From the NCBI GenBank assembly GCA_913059205.1, contig CAJXRM010000009.1, positions 1 through 51,803 on the forward strand: DNA of 51,803 nucleotides, written 5' to 3'. The stretch's first letter is position 1. The number at the start of each line of letters is the position of its first letter. Source of the stretch: an uncultured Flavobacteriales bacterium (lineage in GTDB: Bacteria > Bacteroidota > Bacteroidia > Flavobacteriales_D > Crocinitomicaceae). The position numbers and the translations under genes are program-made. Under the pieces are notes generated by a model. The model worked only from the letters and a program-made list of their open reading frames with translations, was not told the DNA's origin and ran no database searches. Below are positions 45,178 to 51,803 of this stretch, in pieces.

Positions 45178-45648
45178 TTAATTTTCAAACCGCCATCGGT
45201 CGATTCGTTTTCCTAAACCATTTGACGTTTCATTTCGAGCATAATCTCCAAAGTCAATTCCAATATATTCGCCCGTTCTGAGTTCAATGTCTTCTCCTAA
45301 AAAATAGGTTGCTAAGTCAGAAATCCCAAAGTTATGCCCAACAATAATCAGATCCTTGTCAGATGAATCTTTCCATAAGAGCTCCAAAAAAGTACGTTTC
45401 GAACACAAGTATAATTCACTTGAAAAGGAAATTTTTTTAAATGCGTTTTTTTGAGCAAGGATTGCAAGAGTTTCTTTGGTTCGTGTCGCTTCACTGCACC
45501 AAACTTCACAGTTAATGGCGTAATTTTTCATGTAATCACCGAGTGCCTTAGCCTGCAAAATTCCTCGTTCCATCAAACGGCGATTGAAGTCATTTTCGTT
45601 GAAAGATGCTTGTTCTGTTTTTGCATGCCGTATAAGATGTAACTTCAT
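45178..45648 (-). CDS. SixA-type histidine phosphatase
   Basis: A 156-aa histidine phosphatase. The catalytic His8 is in LHLIRHAKTE and the second catalytic His is in LIIVGHNFGIS; EATRTKETLAIL fits the SixA family, which removes phosphate from phosphohistidine in HPt domains in E. coli. Other small-molecule substrates are possible. ATG 45648 is used; the frame is open to a TTG at 45654. Its 3' end is 1 nt from the rhomboid stop, leaving no room for a terminator between them. Confidence 0.9.
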   Translation of the reverse strand: MKLHLIRHAKTEQASFNENDFNRRLMERGILQAKALGDYMKNYAINCEVWCSEATRTKETLAILAQKNAFKKISFSSELYLCSKRTFLELLWKDSSDKDLIIVGHNFGISDLATYFLGEDIELRTGEYIGIDFGDYARNETSNGLGKRIDRWRFEN

Positions 45649-45732
45649 TCCCAACCTTTTTATTCCGATTAACGTCTATTAGAGTACTTAAGTTAATAAA
45701 AATTGATTTGACGGATTGAATTGAGATTAAAT

Positions 45733-45749
45733 AATTAATAGTACTTTAC
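45733..45749 (+). promoter_or_regulatory. Putative autoregulated promoter of the ECF sigma gene
   Basis: AATTAATAGTACTTT (45733-45747) lies 36 nt before the sigma ATG and includes TACTTTAC as -7-like box. The same 15 nt occur at 48696-48710 before the T9SS gene. Control by this sigma factor is an inference from the match. Confidence 0.5.
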
Positions 45750-45784
45750 ATAAAAACTTGAAGATAAGACCGTTAAAAAAACAC

Positions 45785-46354
45785 ATGGACATCACTCATG
45801 ATATAATAAAAGCATGTATGCGTGATGATCGCAAAGCAATCAATCTCATGTATGAGTATGGTTTTAAAATGCTTATGCCCATATGTTTCAGGTACAATAA
45901 AAATGAAGAGGACGCTCGAGCGTCATTCAATGCCGGTTTTATTAAGATCCTAAATGGATTAGAAAAAGTGGATGAAGATCTCAATTTTAATGCGTGGGCA
46001 AAACGAATTATGGTCAACTCGCTTATAGATGAGTATCGAAAAAATAAAAAATACAATACTCAAATAACAAAAAGTGACAGTGAATCCGAGTTGGATTATT
46101 ATTCAGCTGGAAGCAGTAATGACGCAGTGAGTAATTTAGGGGTTGAAAATATAACAGCGCTTATAAATGAACTGCCCAAAGTTACAGGCGAGGTGTTTAA
46201 TCTGTATGTAATTGACGGTTATGCGCATAAAGAAATTGCAGAAATGTTAGAAATGTCGGAAGGTACATCAAAATGGCACCTTTCCACGGCAAGAAAAATG
46301 TTAAGAGATAAATTGGATGAATTAGAAAATAACAATCAACGGATGGTGATATGA
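45785..46354 (+). CDS. ECF-type RNA polymerase sigma factor
   Basis: A 189-aa group 4 sigma factor. Region 2 (about residues 12-85) contains LMYEYGFKMLMPICFRYNKNEEDA, the F-I-L-GLEK turn and WAKRIMVNSLIDEYRKNKK, which melts and binds the -10/-7 element. Region 4 (about 122-178) has the helix-turn-helix HKEIAEMLEMSEGTSKWHLSTARKML. The linker between them is long and Ser/Asp-rich. ATG 45785 is preferred to a TTG at 45758. The stop overlaps the next gene by 4 nt (ATGA), so sigma and its likely antagonist are co-translated. Confidence 0.93.
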   Translation: MDITHDIIKACMRDDRKAINLMYEYGFKMLMPICFRYNKNEEDARASFNAGFIKILNGLEKVDEDLNFNAWAKRIMVNSLIDEYRKNKKYNTQITKSDSESELDYYSAGSSNDAVSNLGVENITALINELPKVTGEVFNLYVIDGYAHKEIAEMLEMSEGTSKWHLSTARKMLRDKLDELENNNQRMVI

Positions 46355-47613
46355 GTTGGACGGATGAAGAAATAGATAAATTGGCACGTGAAGGTGCGGC
46401 AAATTCTTCTGTTGAATATAAGAATGAATATTGGACAGAATTCGAAGCAATGCTTCCCGCAAGTGGAAAAAAAGATGTTTTATGGTTCTTTACGGCGTTT
46501 TTATTTGTGGGACTTTTGGGAACTTCATTTGTAATGAACGGACTTCGAAATGATGCAGAGATTCAAACAGCTCAAAATTCAGTTCAAAATTCAGAATCAA
46601 TCCAAAAAATTGAAAACGCAGAAAGTGAGGCATCGTTTTCAACTATTTCAACTACTGAGTCTGTTAATCCTTCATCTACCGAGAGCGAATCTAAAGATAA
46701 CGCACAGTTAAAATCGGAATCAGAAACGAGAGTGAACAAATCAATTAAAAAGTCAGCTCAGACACCAATTAATTCAAGTTCTTCTCATCAAAAAGACGGT
46801 GAAGAACAGCCTAAAGACTCTCAGATTTTAATTACTGATATTCAGAAGGATAAATTGGAATCATCAGCTCTACAAGCAGATATAAAAAGTAATACTGATA
46901 AGAATTCGATAGAATTGGAGACGGCAGTTTCTTCGTTGTCACTTAGAGGATTAAACGAATTCCAAACAAATCCTACGTTAATGACAAGTATGGATTTCAG
47001 TAAACAAAAAATGCCTGCCAGAGCCTCATTTTATGTAAGCGGTTTCGGTGGTTTGTCACAATCGCTAATTACTCCTTCTAAAGATATTTCAACTTCATTC
47101 GGCATAGGAATTGGGGCTCAGATTCAAAAAGGAAAGTTCAGTTTTACAACTGGGCTTAATGGCGTTTGGTCAAATCATAAGGATTTAAATTTGTCGCGCT
47201 CAACAAAAGTATATGGTTTCGGGTCAAATGAATACAATTATCAATTCAAGTATAAGCAGGTTTACTTGGTTGAAGCGGAATTGTCCGCTGGTTATAAAAT
47301 GGGCAAGCACTTAATTAATTTGGGGGTTCGCCCTTCATTCATTATTGGCACCAAAGTGGCGGTTGCTGAAACAGTTAATAATGAAAAGAAGATTGAGAGA
47401 AATGAATATGGTTATGTTGATGGATTAAATCGTTTTGGAATTAAACCGACACTTGGATATTCATTCGATGTAACACCTTCTTTTAAAATTGGACTAAATG
47501 TCGGAGTTGAATTGATGTCAAAAATTCAAGAAGGTTACTTGGTTGGAAGTAACAATCGTTTTCCAATAGATGGTCAATTATATTTGAGAAAATCAATAAG
47601 ATTTAAAAAATAG
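46351..47613 (+). CDS. Probable trans-envelope anti-sigma factor with C-terminal OM beta-barrel
   Basis: A 420-aa protein in four parts. Residues 1-41 are cytoplasmic and acidic/aromatic (VEYKNEYWTEFEAMLP), like the short sigma-binding heads of Bacteroidota anti-sigma proteins. Residues 43-62 are one membrane helix. Residues about 66-225 are Ser/Glu/Lys/Gln-rich and disordered, with NSVQNSESIQKIENAESE-like repeats. Residues about 226-420 alternate as amphipathic strands (ASFYVSGFGGLSQS, FSFTTGLNGVW, HLINLGVRPSFIIG), as in small outer-membrane barrels. One chain could thus span both membranes. This is the architecture reported for dual membrane-spanning anti-sigma factors (Dma) of Bacteroides. 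No N-terminal signal peptide is present, consistent with that topology. Confidence 0.82.
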   Translation: MSWTDEEIDKLAREGAANSSVEYKNEYWTEFEAMLPASGKKDVLWFFTAFLFVGLLGTSFVMNGLRNDAEIQTAQNSVQNSESIQKIENAESEASFSTISTTESVNPSSTESESKDNAQLKSESETRVNKSIKKSAQTPINSSSSHQKDGEEQPKDSQILITDIQKDKLESSALQADIKSNTDKNSIELETAVSSLSLRGLNEFQTNPTLMTSMDFSKQKMPARASFYVSGFGGLSQSLITPSKDISTSFGIGIGAQIQKGKFSFTTGLNGVWSNHKDLNLSRSTKVYGFGSNEYNYQFKYKQVYLVEAELSAGYKMGKHLINLGVRPSFIIGTKVAVAETVNNEKKIERNEYGYVDGLNRFGIKPTLGYSFDVTPSFKIGLNVGVELMSKIQEGYLVGSNNRFPIDGQLYLRKSIRFKK

Positions 47614-48675
47614 ATGAAAAACATACAATACATAGTGGTACTATTGAGCTTGCTAGCAATGGTGAGTTGTAAAAAGGATAAAATCGAAATCCCTGAGTCC
47701 AATGATCCAGTTTTTAGTGTTACAGGAACTTTTGATGGAGAACCTTTGAATTTGGTTGCTGGAGATAACGGTGCATACATGCACACAATGACAAAGGTTG
47801 AAAATGGGGTAAATATTTTTACTGGTATTATTTCAAATGAAACGATGAGTTTTGAAGTGGGCGTTTTTGATGGTGATTTGGACATTCAAAATAACGTACC
47901 TTCAACTAATATTGCACCAATTTATTCATCTGTTTCGCTCGTGCCTCTTGCAGTTCTTTCAAAAAACGTGTTTCAAAATGCTTCAATGATAAGTTATATC
48001 AATTGGTTTGTGGATGACGTGGATAGAGGCTCAAATGATGTACCGATGTATGAGCCTGGAGTGTTTGATGTATGTGCTGAAGTTCACTATCAAGATGGTT
48101 CAGATAAAATGCTTTGCAATGAAATTATTTTGGGATTTAATCATAATGCAACATTTAATCTACAAACGTCTTTAATGGGCAATGGAATTGTAAAAACTGC
48201 AGTTGAGAATATTTCGAATCCAATGACATTAGTTGAATGGTACTTGAATGATGTTTTAATTCAAACATCTGATACCTGTGAATATTATATTGTTGACACT
48301 CCTCAAAAATTAACGGCTAAAGTTCATTTTCAAAATGGAGTAGTGAAAACAAAATCAATGCTTGTGAATGGTTATAACAGTCAGAAAAACATTGAAGATT
48401 TCACTGTATTTGAAACTCAAAGTGAAGCGTTTACTTCCAGTGATTTCAATATTCGCGTGAATATCACTAAAAATGGTGAGGAGTATAGGTCTGACTTGGC
48501 TAACAACGTTCAGTCTACTGTTCAAATTACGGGAATAGAGTACTTCGGCTTGAATACTGCTGGAAAAAATGTATACAAGATATCAGGAGTTATTGGGTGT
48601 AAAGAGCGAAAAGTAGGGACATCCATAGACGCAAATTTGAATGTTAATTTCGTGTTTGGAATTGAAATTCCTTAA
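47614..48675 (+). CDS. Lipoprotein of the sigma/anti-sigma operon
   Basis: A 353-aa predicted lipoprotein: signal peptide II ending AMVSC (Cys19), followed by KKDKIEIPE, which may act as a surface-export signal for Bacteroidota lipoproteins (uncertain). The mature part is beta-rich with two PKD/Ig-like stretches (VFDVCAEVHYQDGS with a second Cys in KMLCNE; VEWYLNDVLIQTSDTCEYYI). I do not recognise a named family. The gene abuts the barrel gene (stop TAG directly followed by ATG), so it is almost certainly in the same operon. It may be a ligand-sensing or cargo protein of the system. Confidence 0.82.
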   Translation: MKNIQYIVVLLSLLAMVSCKKDKIEIPESNDPVFSVTGTFDGEPLNLVAGDNGAYMHTMTKVENGVNIFTGIISNETMSFEVGVFDGDLDIQNNVPSTNIAPIYSSVSLVPLAVLSKNVFQNASMISYINWFVDDVDRGSNDVPMYEPGVFDVCAEVHYQDGSDKMLCNEIILGFNHNATFNLQTSLMGNGIVKTAVENISNPMTLVEWYLNDVLIQTSDTCEYYIVDTPQKLTAKVHFQNGVVKTKSMLVNGYNSQKNIEDFTVFETQSEAFTSSDFNIRVNITKNGEEYRSDLANNVQSTVQITGIEYFGLNTAGKNVYKISGVIGCKERKVGTSIDANLNVNFVFGIEIP

Positions 48676-48679
48676 CTGA

Positions 48680-48712
48680 TTGCCAGGACTATATGAATTA
48701 ATAGTACTTTTG
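48680..48712 (+). promoter_or_regulatory. Promoter of third T9SS cargo gene
   Basis: TTG (48680-48682), 22-nt spacer, TACTTTTG (48705-48712), a perfect TAnnTTTG. It contains AATTAATAGTACTTT (48696-48710), identical to the block upstream of the sigma gene. Confidence 0.6.
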
Positions 48713-48729
48713 CCATAAATTATACAAAC

Positions 48730-49803
48730 ATGAAAACGATACTGCTACTTTTAACCTTTCTACCTGCATTTCTTTTTGCGCAAATCACGATTACATCTGC
48801 AGATTTTGCAACGGCCGATGACACTGTTAGAATTAGTAAAGCAACTGATAATTCTATCGATTATAGTACAACAGGCGCAAATTACACGTGGGATTTTTCC
48901 AATTTAACTTTTGATAGCCAATTCAGAAGAGATTTTACTCCTACAACAGGGTTGCCCGTGCTAATTAACTTTGTATTTGGGCCAATGGCTTCTAATAATT
49001 ATAGAGCTACTTATTCATTACCAGCGACAGACTTACCAATCGATCAATTGGGTACGATTTTGCCAATAACGATTTCCGATATGGTCCAGTATTCAAAAAT
49101 GACGGATGATTCAATTACTTCCGTTGGCCTTTCTATGAATATCAATGGAAATGGAATTCCGGTAAAGTCTGATACCATTGAAACACGTTATACTTTTCCT
49201 ATGAATTATGGTGACAATCACTATTCGAGAGGATATACGCGTCTAGATATGAATCCAATTTACGATGCAATTTGGATTCAGTATCGCCAGCGTTTTTCAG
49301 AAGTTGATGGATGGGGAAGTGTAACAACGCCTTATGGAACCTTTGATGCATTAAGAGTGAAACACACAATCACAGAAGTGGACTCTGTGCGAATGGTTGT
49401 TTTCGGAAATCAAGTTTGGATACCAATTCCAGTACCTGAAAGTCATATTTATGAATGGATTGCAAACGGAGAACTAGATGCGGTAATGAGAATTGCTACG
49501 ACAATGGCTGGAGGTAATGAAACAGTGACATCTATTGAATACAAAGACTTTAATTTAACGGCAAATGTCAACGAGCTAGAATTCGCTTTTGATGTTTATC
49601 CTAACCCTGCAACGGATTTTATCATATTGTCTAACACATCGAAAAACGATTCATTTTTTATAGTTGATGAAAAAGGAAAAGTAGTTAAATCTGGAAGTGT
49701 TGAAAGTAAAATAGATATTACTTCCCTTGCTACAGGGTTCTATGAGTTAGTGGTTGAATCCAATCATCTATTTGGTAAGAAATCAGTCATTAAACAAGAT
49801 TAA
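48730..49803 (+). CDS. T9SS-exported protein with type A sorting domain
   Basis: A 357-aa secreted protein: signal peptide about 1-18 (FLFAQ), a beta-rich body of unknown fold (about 20-275; TWDFSNLTFDS, TRYTFPMNYGDNHYS, VTTPYGTFDALRVKH), and a C-terminal sorting domain (FDVYPNPATDFIIL ... GFYELVVESNHLFGKKSVIKQ). The body pattern recurs in other Bacteroidota secreted proteins but has no name I can give. It has its own promoter and directly precedes rnpB. Shared promoter block suggests it may be a target of the neighbouring ECF sigma factor. Confidence 0.88.
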   Translation: MKTILLLLTFLPAFLFAQITITSADFATADDTVRISKATDNSIDYSTTGANYTWDFSNLTFDSQFRRDFTPTTGLPVLINFVFGPMASNNYRATYSLPATDLPIDQLGTILPITISDMVQYSKMTDDSITSVGLSMNINGNGIPVKSDTIETRYTFPMNYGDNHYSRGYTRLDMNPIYDAIWIQYRQRFSEVDGWGSVTTPYGTFDALRVKHTITEVDSVRMVVFGNQVWIPIPVPESHIYEWIANGELDAVMRIATTMAGGNETVTSIEYKDFNLTANVNELEFAFDVYPNPATDFIILSNTSKNDSFFIVDEKGKVVKSGSVESKIDITSLATGFYELVVESNHLFGKKSVIKQD

Positions 49804-49807
49804 AACG

Positions 49808-49815
49808 TACCTTTG
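49808..49815 (+). promoter_or_regulatory. -7 box of rnpB
   Basis: TACCTTTG matches TAnnTTTG and lies 6 nt before the inferred rnpB 5' end. It is only 5 nt after the upstream stop codon, so the rest of the promoter is inside the T9SS gene; no well-spaced -33 TTG was found there. Confidence 0.5.
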
Positions 49816-49820
49816 TATCA

Positions 49821-50188
49821 AAGGCAAATCAGTCTATCGCTTTTAAGCAATTAAAAGAGGAAAGTCTGGGCAGCATAGAGCGCCGTACTTCCTAACGGGA
49901 AGGCATTGTTAGAAATAATGATGACAGAAAGTGCCACAGAAAGGAAAACTACCAGTAACTTGTTATTGGAAAAGGTGAAAAGGTGAGGTAAGAGCTCACC
50001 GTGTTTCGAGTGATCGAAATTGCAAGGTAAACCTTACGGGCTGAAAGACCATGTAAACCTAGGCTTGAGGACTGCTCGTTCGAACTAGGAGGGTAGGTTG
50101 ATTGATCCTAACAGTGATGTTAGGGCTAGATAAATGATAGACAGCTGTATTTATACAGTTACAGGACCCGGCTTATGATTTGCCTTTT
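49821..50188 (+). ncRNA. rnpB: RNase P RNA
   Basis: Catalytic RNA that removes 5' leaders from pre-tRNA. The universal 5' block AGAGGAAAGTCTGGGC (49855-49870) and the 3' block ACAGGACCCGGCTTA (50161-50175) are present, with AGACCATGTAAACC and further conserved bases between. Ends pair as P1: GGCAAATCA (49823-49831) with TGATTTGCC (50176-50184); the next helix pairs GTCTAT with ATAGAC. P1 followed by TTTTGTTTTTT probably also terminates transcription. Type A architecture, about 365 nt. Ends are set from P1 pairing and may be off by a few nt. Confidence 0.95.
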
Positions 50189-50663
50189 GTTTTTTACTTA
50201 ATTCAATCGCTTTTTTAAGAAGATTTTCAGGTGAAAATGAAAATGCATTTTTACGCGTAAAAATCAACGTTTTCCGATCTTTCCCATCCAAATTATAATA
50301 TAAATGGGTGATTTGAATAGTGAATAGCGATGAACTTTTTATACGTTTTATACTTCTCAAAGAGGTAACGCACGGTTTGTTTTGGGAATTATTTAAAATT
50401 AAAGTGTCACCCTTAATAGATGTACTCGAAGTATTAGTTAAGATTTTTCTAAAAATCAGGCCAAATAAAATCAAATTTCCCACCGAAATTGAGAGTGTTG
50501 TAAAGTTAATTTGATTGTAATATAAATAAGTTAGATTGGCAGAAACAATCATTAGAAACAGTAAAAACGAAATGCCTCTAAGAAAAGTAAAGTAATTTTT
50601 TGTCGTAATATCTACGCGTTTTCGAGAAAGCAGTAAACTTAATATGATCCGTTTTTGGTTCAT
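50151..50663 (-). CDS. Small membrane protein with PH-like tail, overlapping rnpB
   Basis: A 170-aa protein with two adjacent hydrophobic helices (GISFLLFLMIVSANLTYLYY and FTTLSISVGNLILFGLIF) and a ~90-residue cytoplasmic beta-rich part (GDTLILNNSQNKPCVTSLRSIKRIKSS...), the layout of small PH-like membrane proteins. Function is unknown. ATG 50663 is used; the frame is open up to a TTG at 50687. The last 10 or so codons (KANHKPGPVTV) are antisense to the conserved 3' end of rnpB, so this C-terminus is dictated by the RNA sequence. The tail may simply be read-through into rnpB after loss of an earlier stop. Confidence 0.75.
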   Translation of the reverse strand: MNQKRIILSLLLSRKRVDITTKNYFTFLRGISFLLFLMIVSANLTYLYYNQINFTTLSISVGNLILFGLIFRKILTNTSSTSIKGDTLILNNSQNKPCVTSLRSIKRIKSSSLFTIQITHLYYNLDGKDRKTLIFTRKNAFSFSPENLLKKAIELSKKQKANHKPGPVTV

Positions 50664-50739
50664 AAGATAGTGTTTGGTTATACACAAATATGGTTATTCC
50701 TTTGTATAAATCCAAATCTTTAACAAGCGAAACAAATCA

Positions 50740-51696
50740 TTACCTATTTAATTTTCGTAATAACCGTTCAACTGTTAAAAAATATTGAGACATTTTTTCC
50801 GAACTCATATAATACTTGCGAAAACCAAGGTCATTTGAATGAATGGGAATGGTATTCATTTTTTTGTTCAAAACTCCATTGTTTTTCTTACTAAGAAAGT
50901 AGTGAATAAGTGAAATTGATTCATCATAGTTTTCCGCTTGATTGGCAATACAAAAAGTTCTTAAGTTATAGAAGGTTCCGGTGGATTTGGTGTTCGGAAA
51001 AATAATTTTTTTATTCTTGATTTGATTGCTTTTGTTTGAATTAAAAAAAGAGCTGTAAGTCTTTAATAGTGGTAAATTACGACCTATTGAGTCGTTAAAT
51101 AATGAATCAGGTTTTGAATTGTCAAAGAACTTTTTCACCCAAGAGTTGGCATCTACGCGGCTCATCTTGGAAAGAATTGGTGCAAACATTGGAATGAGTT
51201 CATTGTCTGCAAGATCCGTTTTGAATTTATGCCGTGTTAGGTCATTGTACATACGAATAGTTGTTGGTTGTTCTTTTGACATAGCGACTACAAATGGGTC
51301 GTAACCAAATCCAATATAATCGAATTTTTCTGACGAATAATTTGCGTCCATTTCGTTGAAATGATTACCCTTAACTAAGGGGTGTAATAAGTCCTTTTTA
51401 TGAAAGTCCAACACATCGGTCATTGATTGTAGCAGTATTAAATCAAAACCATGGTTAAATTTTTCTTTTCGAAATTGACCAATAATTTTACTGGGCGACA
51501 AATGAACAATCTTGATTTTAATAGAGTTCCTTCTAGAAAAATTTTGAAAAATGACTGTATCAGAGCTATTGAGGTAATCTGAAACTATAGTTAAATGTTT
51601 GTTTTTTTTCGGTCGAGCAGTTTCTATTTCACACGAAAACAGGAAAGTTCCAAGAAACAGTAGAAGAAGATAAATGCTGTAAAAATTAAACTTCAT
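50740..51696 (-). CDS. Solute-binding lipoprotein (extracellular SBP-like)
   Basis: A 318-aa predicted lipoprotein: signal peptide II ending LFSC (Cys22). The mature part resembles periplasmic solute-binding proteins of the iron(III)/thiamine/putrescine type: LTIVSDYLNSSDTVIFQNFSRRNSIKIK at the start, GFDLILLQSMTDVLDFHKKDLL and FDYIGFGYDPFVVAMSKE in the middle, then late domain-crossing helices. I cannot name the ligand, and no ABC permease or ATPase gene is within the window. It is 76 nt upstream of the PH-like gene on the same strand. Confidence 0.7.
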   Translation of the reverse strand: MKFNFYSIYLLLLFLGTFLFSCEIETARPKKNKHLTIVSDYLNSSDTVIFQNFSRRNSIKIKIVHLSPSKIIGQFRKEKFNHGFDLILLQSMTDVLDFHKKDLLHPLVKGNHFNEMDANYSSEKFDYIGFGYDPFVVAMSKEQPTTIRMYNDLTRHKFKTDLADNELIPMFAPILSKMSRVDANSWVKKFFDNSKPDSLFNDSIGRNLPLLKTYSSFFNSNKSNQIKNKKIIFPNTKSTGTFYNLRTFCIANQAENYDESISLIHYFLSKKNNGVLNKKMNTIPIHSNDLGFRKYYMSSEKMSQYFLTVERLLRKLNR

Positions 51697-51739
51697 AGAG
51701 TAAAGATATTTATTTGCGGTTAGAATAAATAGATTCGTT

Positions 51740-51747
51740 TATTTTTG
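51740..51747 (+). promoter_or_regulatory. -7 box of a truncated gene
   Basis: TATTTTTG matches TAnnTTTG, 17 nt before an ATG at 51765. No well-placed -33 box was sought further because the gene is cut. Confidence 0.4.
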
Positions 51748-51764
51748 TGAAAAATTTCAATGGT

Positions 51765-51777
51765 ATGACAGCAGCAA
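51765..51777 (+). CDS. Possible first codons of a truncated gene
   Basis: ATG-ACA-GCA-GCA-A lies after a -7 box on the plus strand and is cut by the adapter after four codons (MTAA). Too short to identify. Confidence 0.3.
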
Positions 51778-51803
51778 CTGTCTCTTATACACATCTGACG
51801 CTG
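51778..51803. other. Illumina Nextera read-1 adapter (synthetic)
   Basis: CTGTCTCTTATACACATCT (51778-51796) is the reverse complement of the Nextera mosaic end, followed by GACGCTG of the read-1 adapter. Not genome sequence. Confidence 0.97.

Noticed and set aside
1..51803. CRISPR array, insertion sequence or prophage
   Set aside because: No regularly spaced repeats, transposase or phage structural genes were seen on either strand.

Overview
The window looks like one complete assembly contig from a low-GC member of the Bacteroidota, most likely order Flavobacteriales and possibly near Crocinitomicaceae/Fluviicola. The evidence is type IX secretion (T9SS) C-terminal sorting domains on three proteins, promoters of the Bacteroidota kind (TTG, 19-21 nt spacer, TAnnTTTG), near absence of Shine-Dalgarno sequences, a Bacteroidota-type dcw cluster, DUF2480 and DUF2723/GT117 proteins, and many signal-peptide-II lipoproteins. 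The family placement is an inference from gene style, not a search. Both ends are synthetic Illumina Nextera adapter: bases 1-44, including what looks like an i7 index, and bases 51778-51803. The real DNA is therefore about 45-51777, and one gene is cut at each end.

Left arm (45-7104, all minus strand): a truncated periplasmic methionine sulfoxide reductase MsrB-MsrA lipoprotein, a TPR protein, a coiled-coil lipoprotein and a tandem-OmpA protein, probably in one unit behind serS. Next come rplU-rpmA (L21, L27) with their promoter and terminator, then an EamA-type transporter. A 257-base divergent control region follows. It carries an 18-bp perfect inverted repeat whose arms each hold two TGGTA boxes at 10-bp period, which suits MraZ operators.

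Centre (7362-23645, plus strand): a nearly gap-free dcw operon, mraZ-rsmH-ftsL-ftsI-murE-mraY-murD-orf158-ftsW-murG-murC-ftsQ-ftsA-ftsZ-yqeY. It covers lipid-linked peptidoglycan precursor synthesis and the division machinery. The 158-aa orf between murD and ftsW is unusual and looks like a decayed Mur-ligase C-terminal domain. The operon ends at a clear terminator.

Right of centre (23794-38422): two related T9SS-exported proteins in tandem, fabD, a stand-alone CarboxypepD_reg/TonB-plug protein, manC with a SprT-like metalloprotein, mlaE-mlaF, rmuC, an Omp85/TamA-like barrel with a small lipoprotein, a 46-aa lipoprotein with a CA-rich leader shared with ftsZ, a GRAM-like protein and a second OmpA-family protein. 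A tRNA-Gln gene with its own promoter and terminator follows.

Right arm (39030-51696): a large DUF2723 (GT117) membrane protein, a polysaccharide deacetylase, DUF2480, a rhomboid protease and a SixA-type phosphatase. Then comes the most interesting locus, 45733-49803. It encodes an ECF sigma factor, translationally coupled to a protein with a cytoplasmic head, one inner-membrane helix, a roughly 160-residue disordered periplasmic linker and a C-terminal outer-membrane beta-barrel. A lipoprotein abuts it, and a T9SS cargo gene follows whose promoter shares a 15-nt block with the sigma promoter. This resembles the dual-membrane-spanning anti-sigma systems described in Bacteroides. The arm ends with RNase P RNA, whose 3' end overlaps an antisense membrane-protein gene, a solute-binding lipoprotein and the first codons of a truncated gene.
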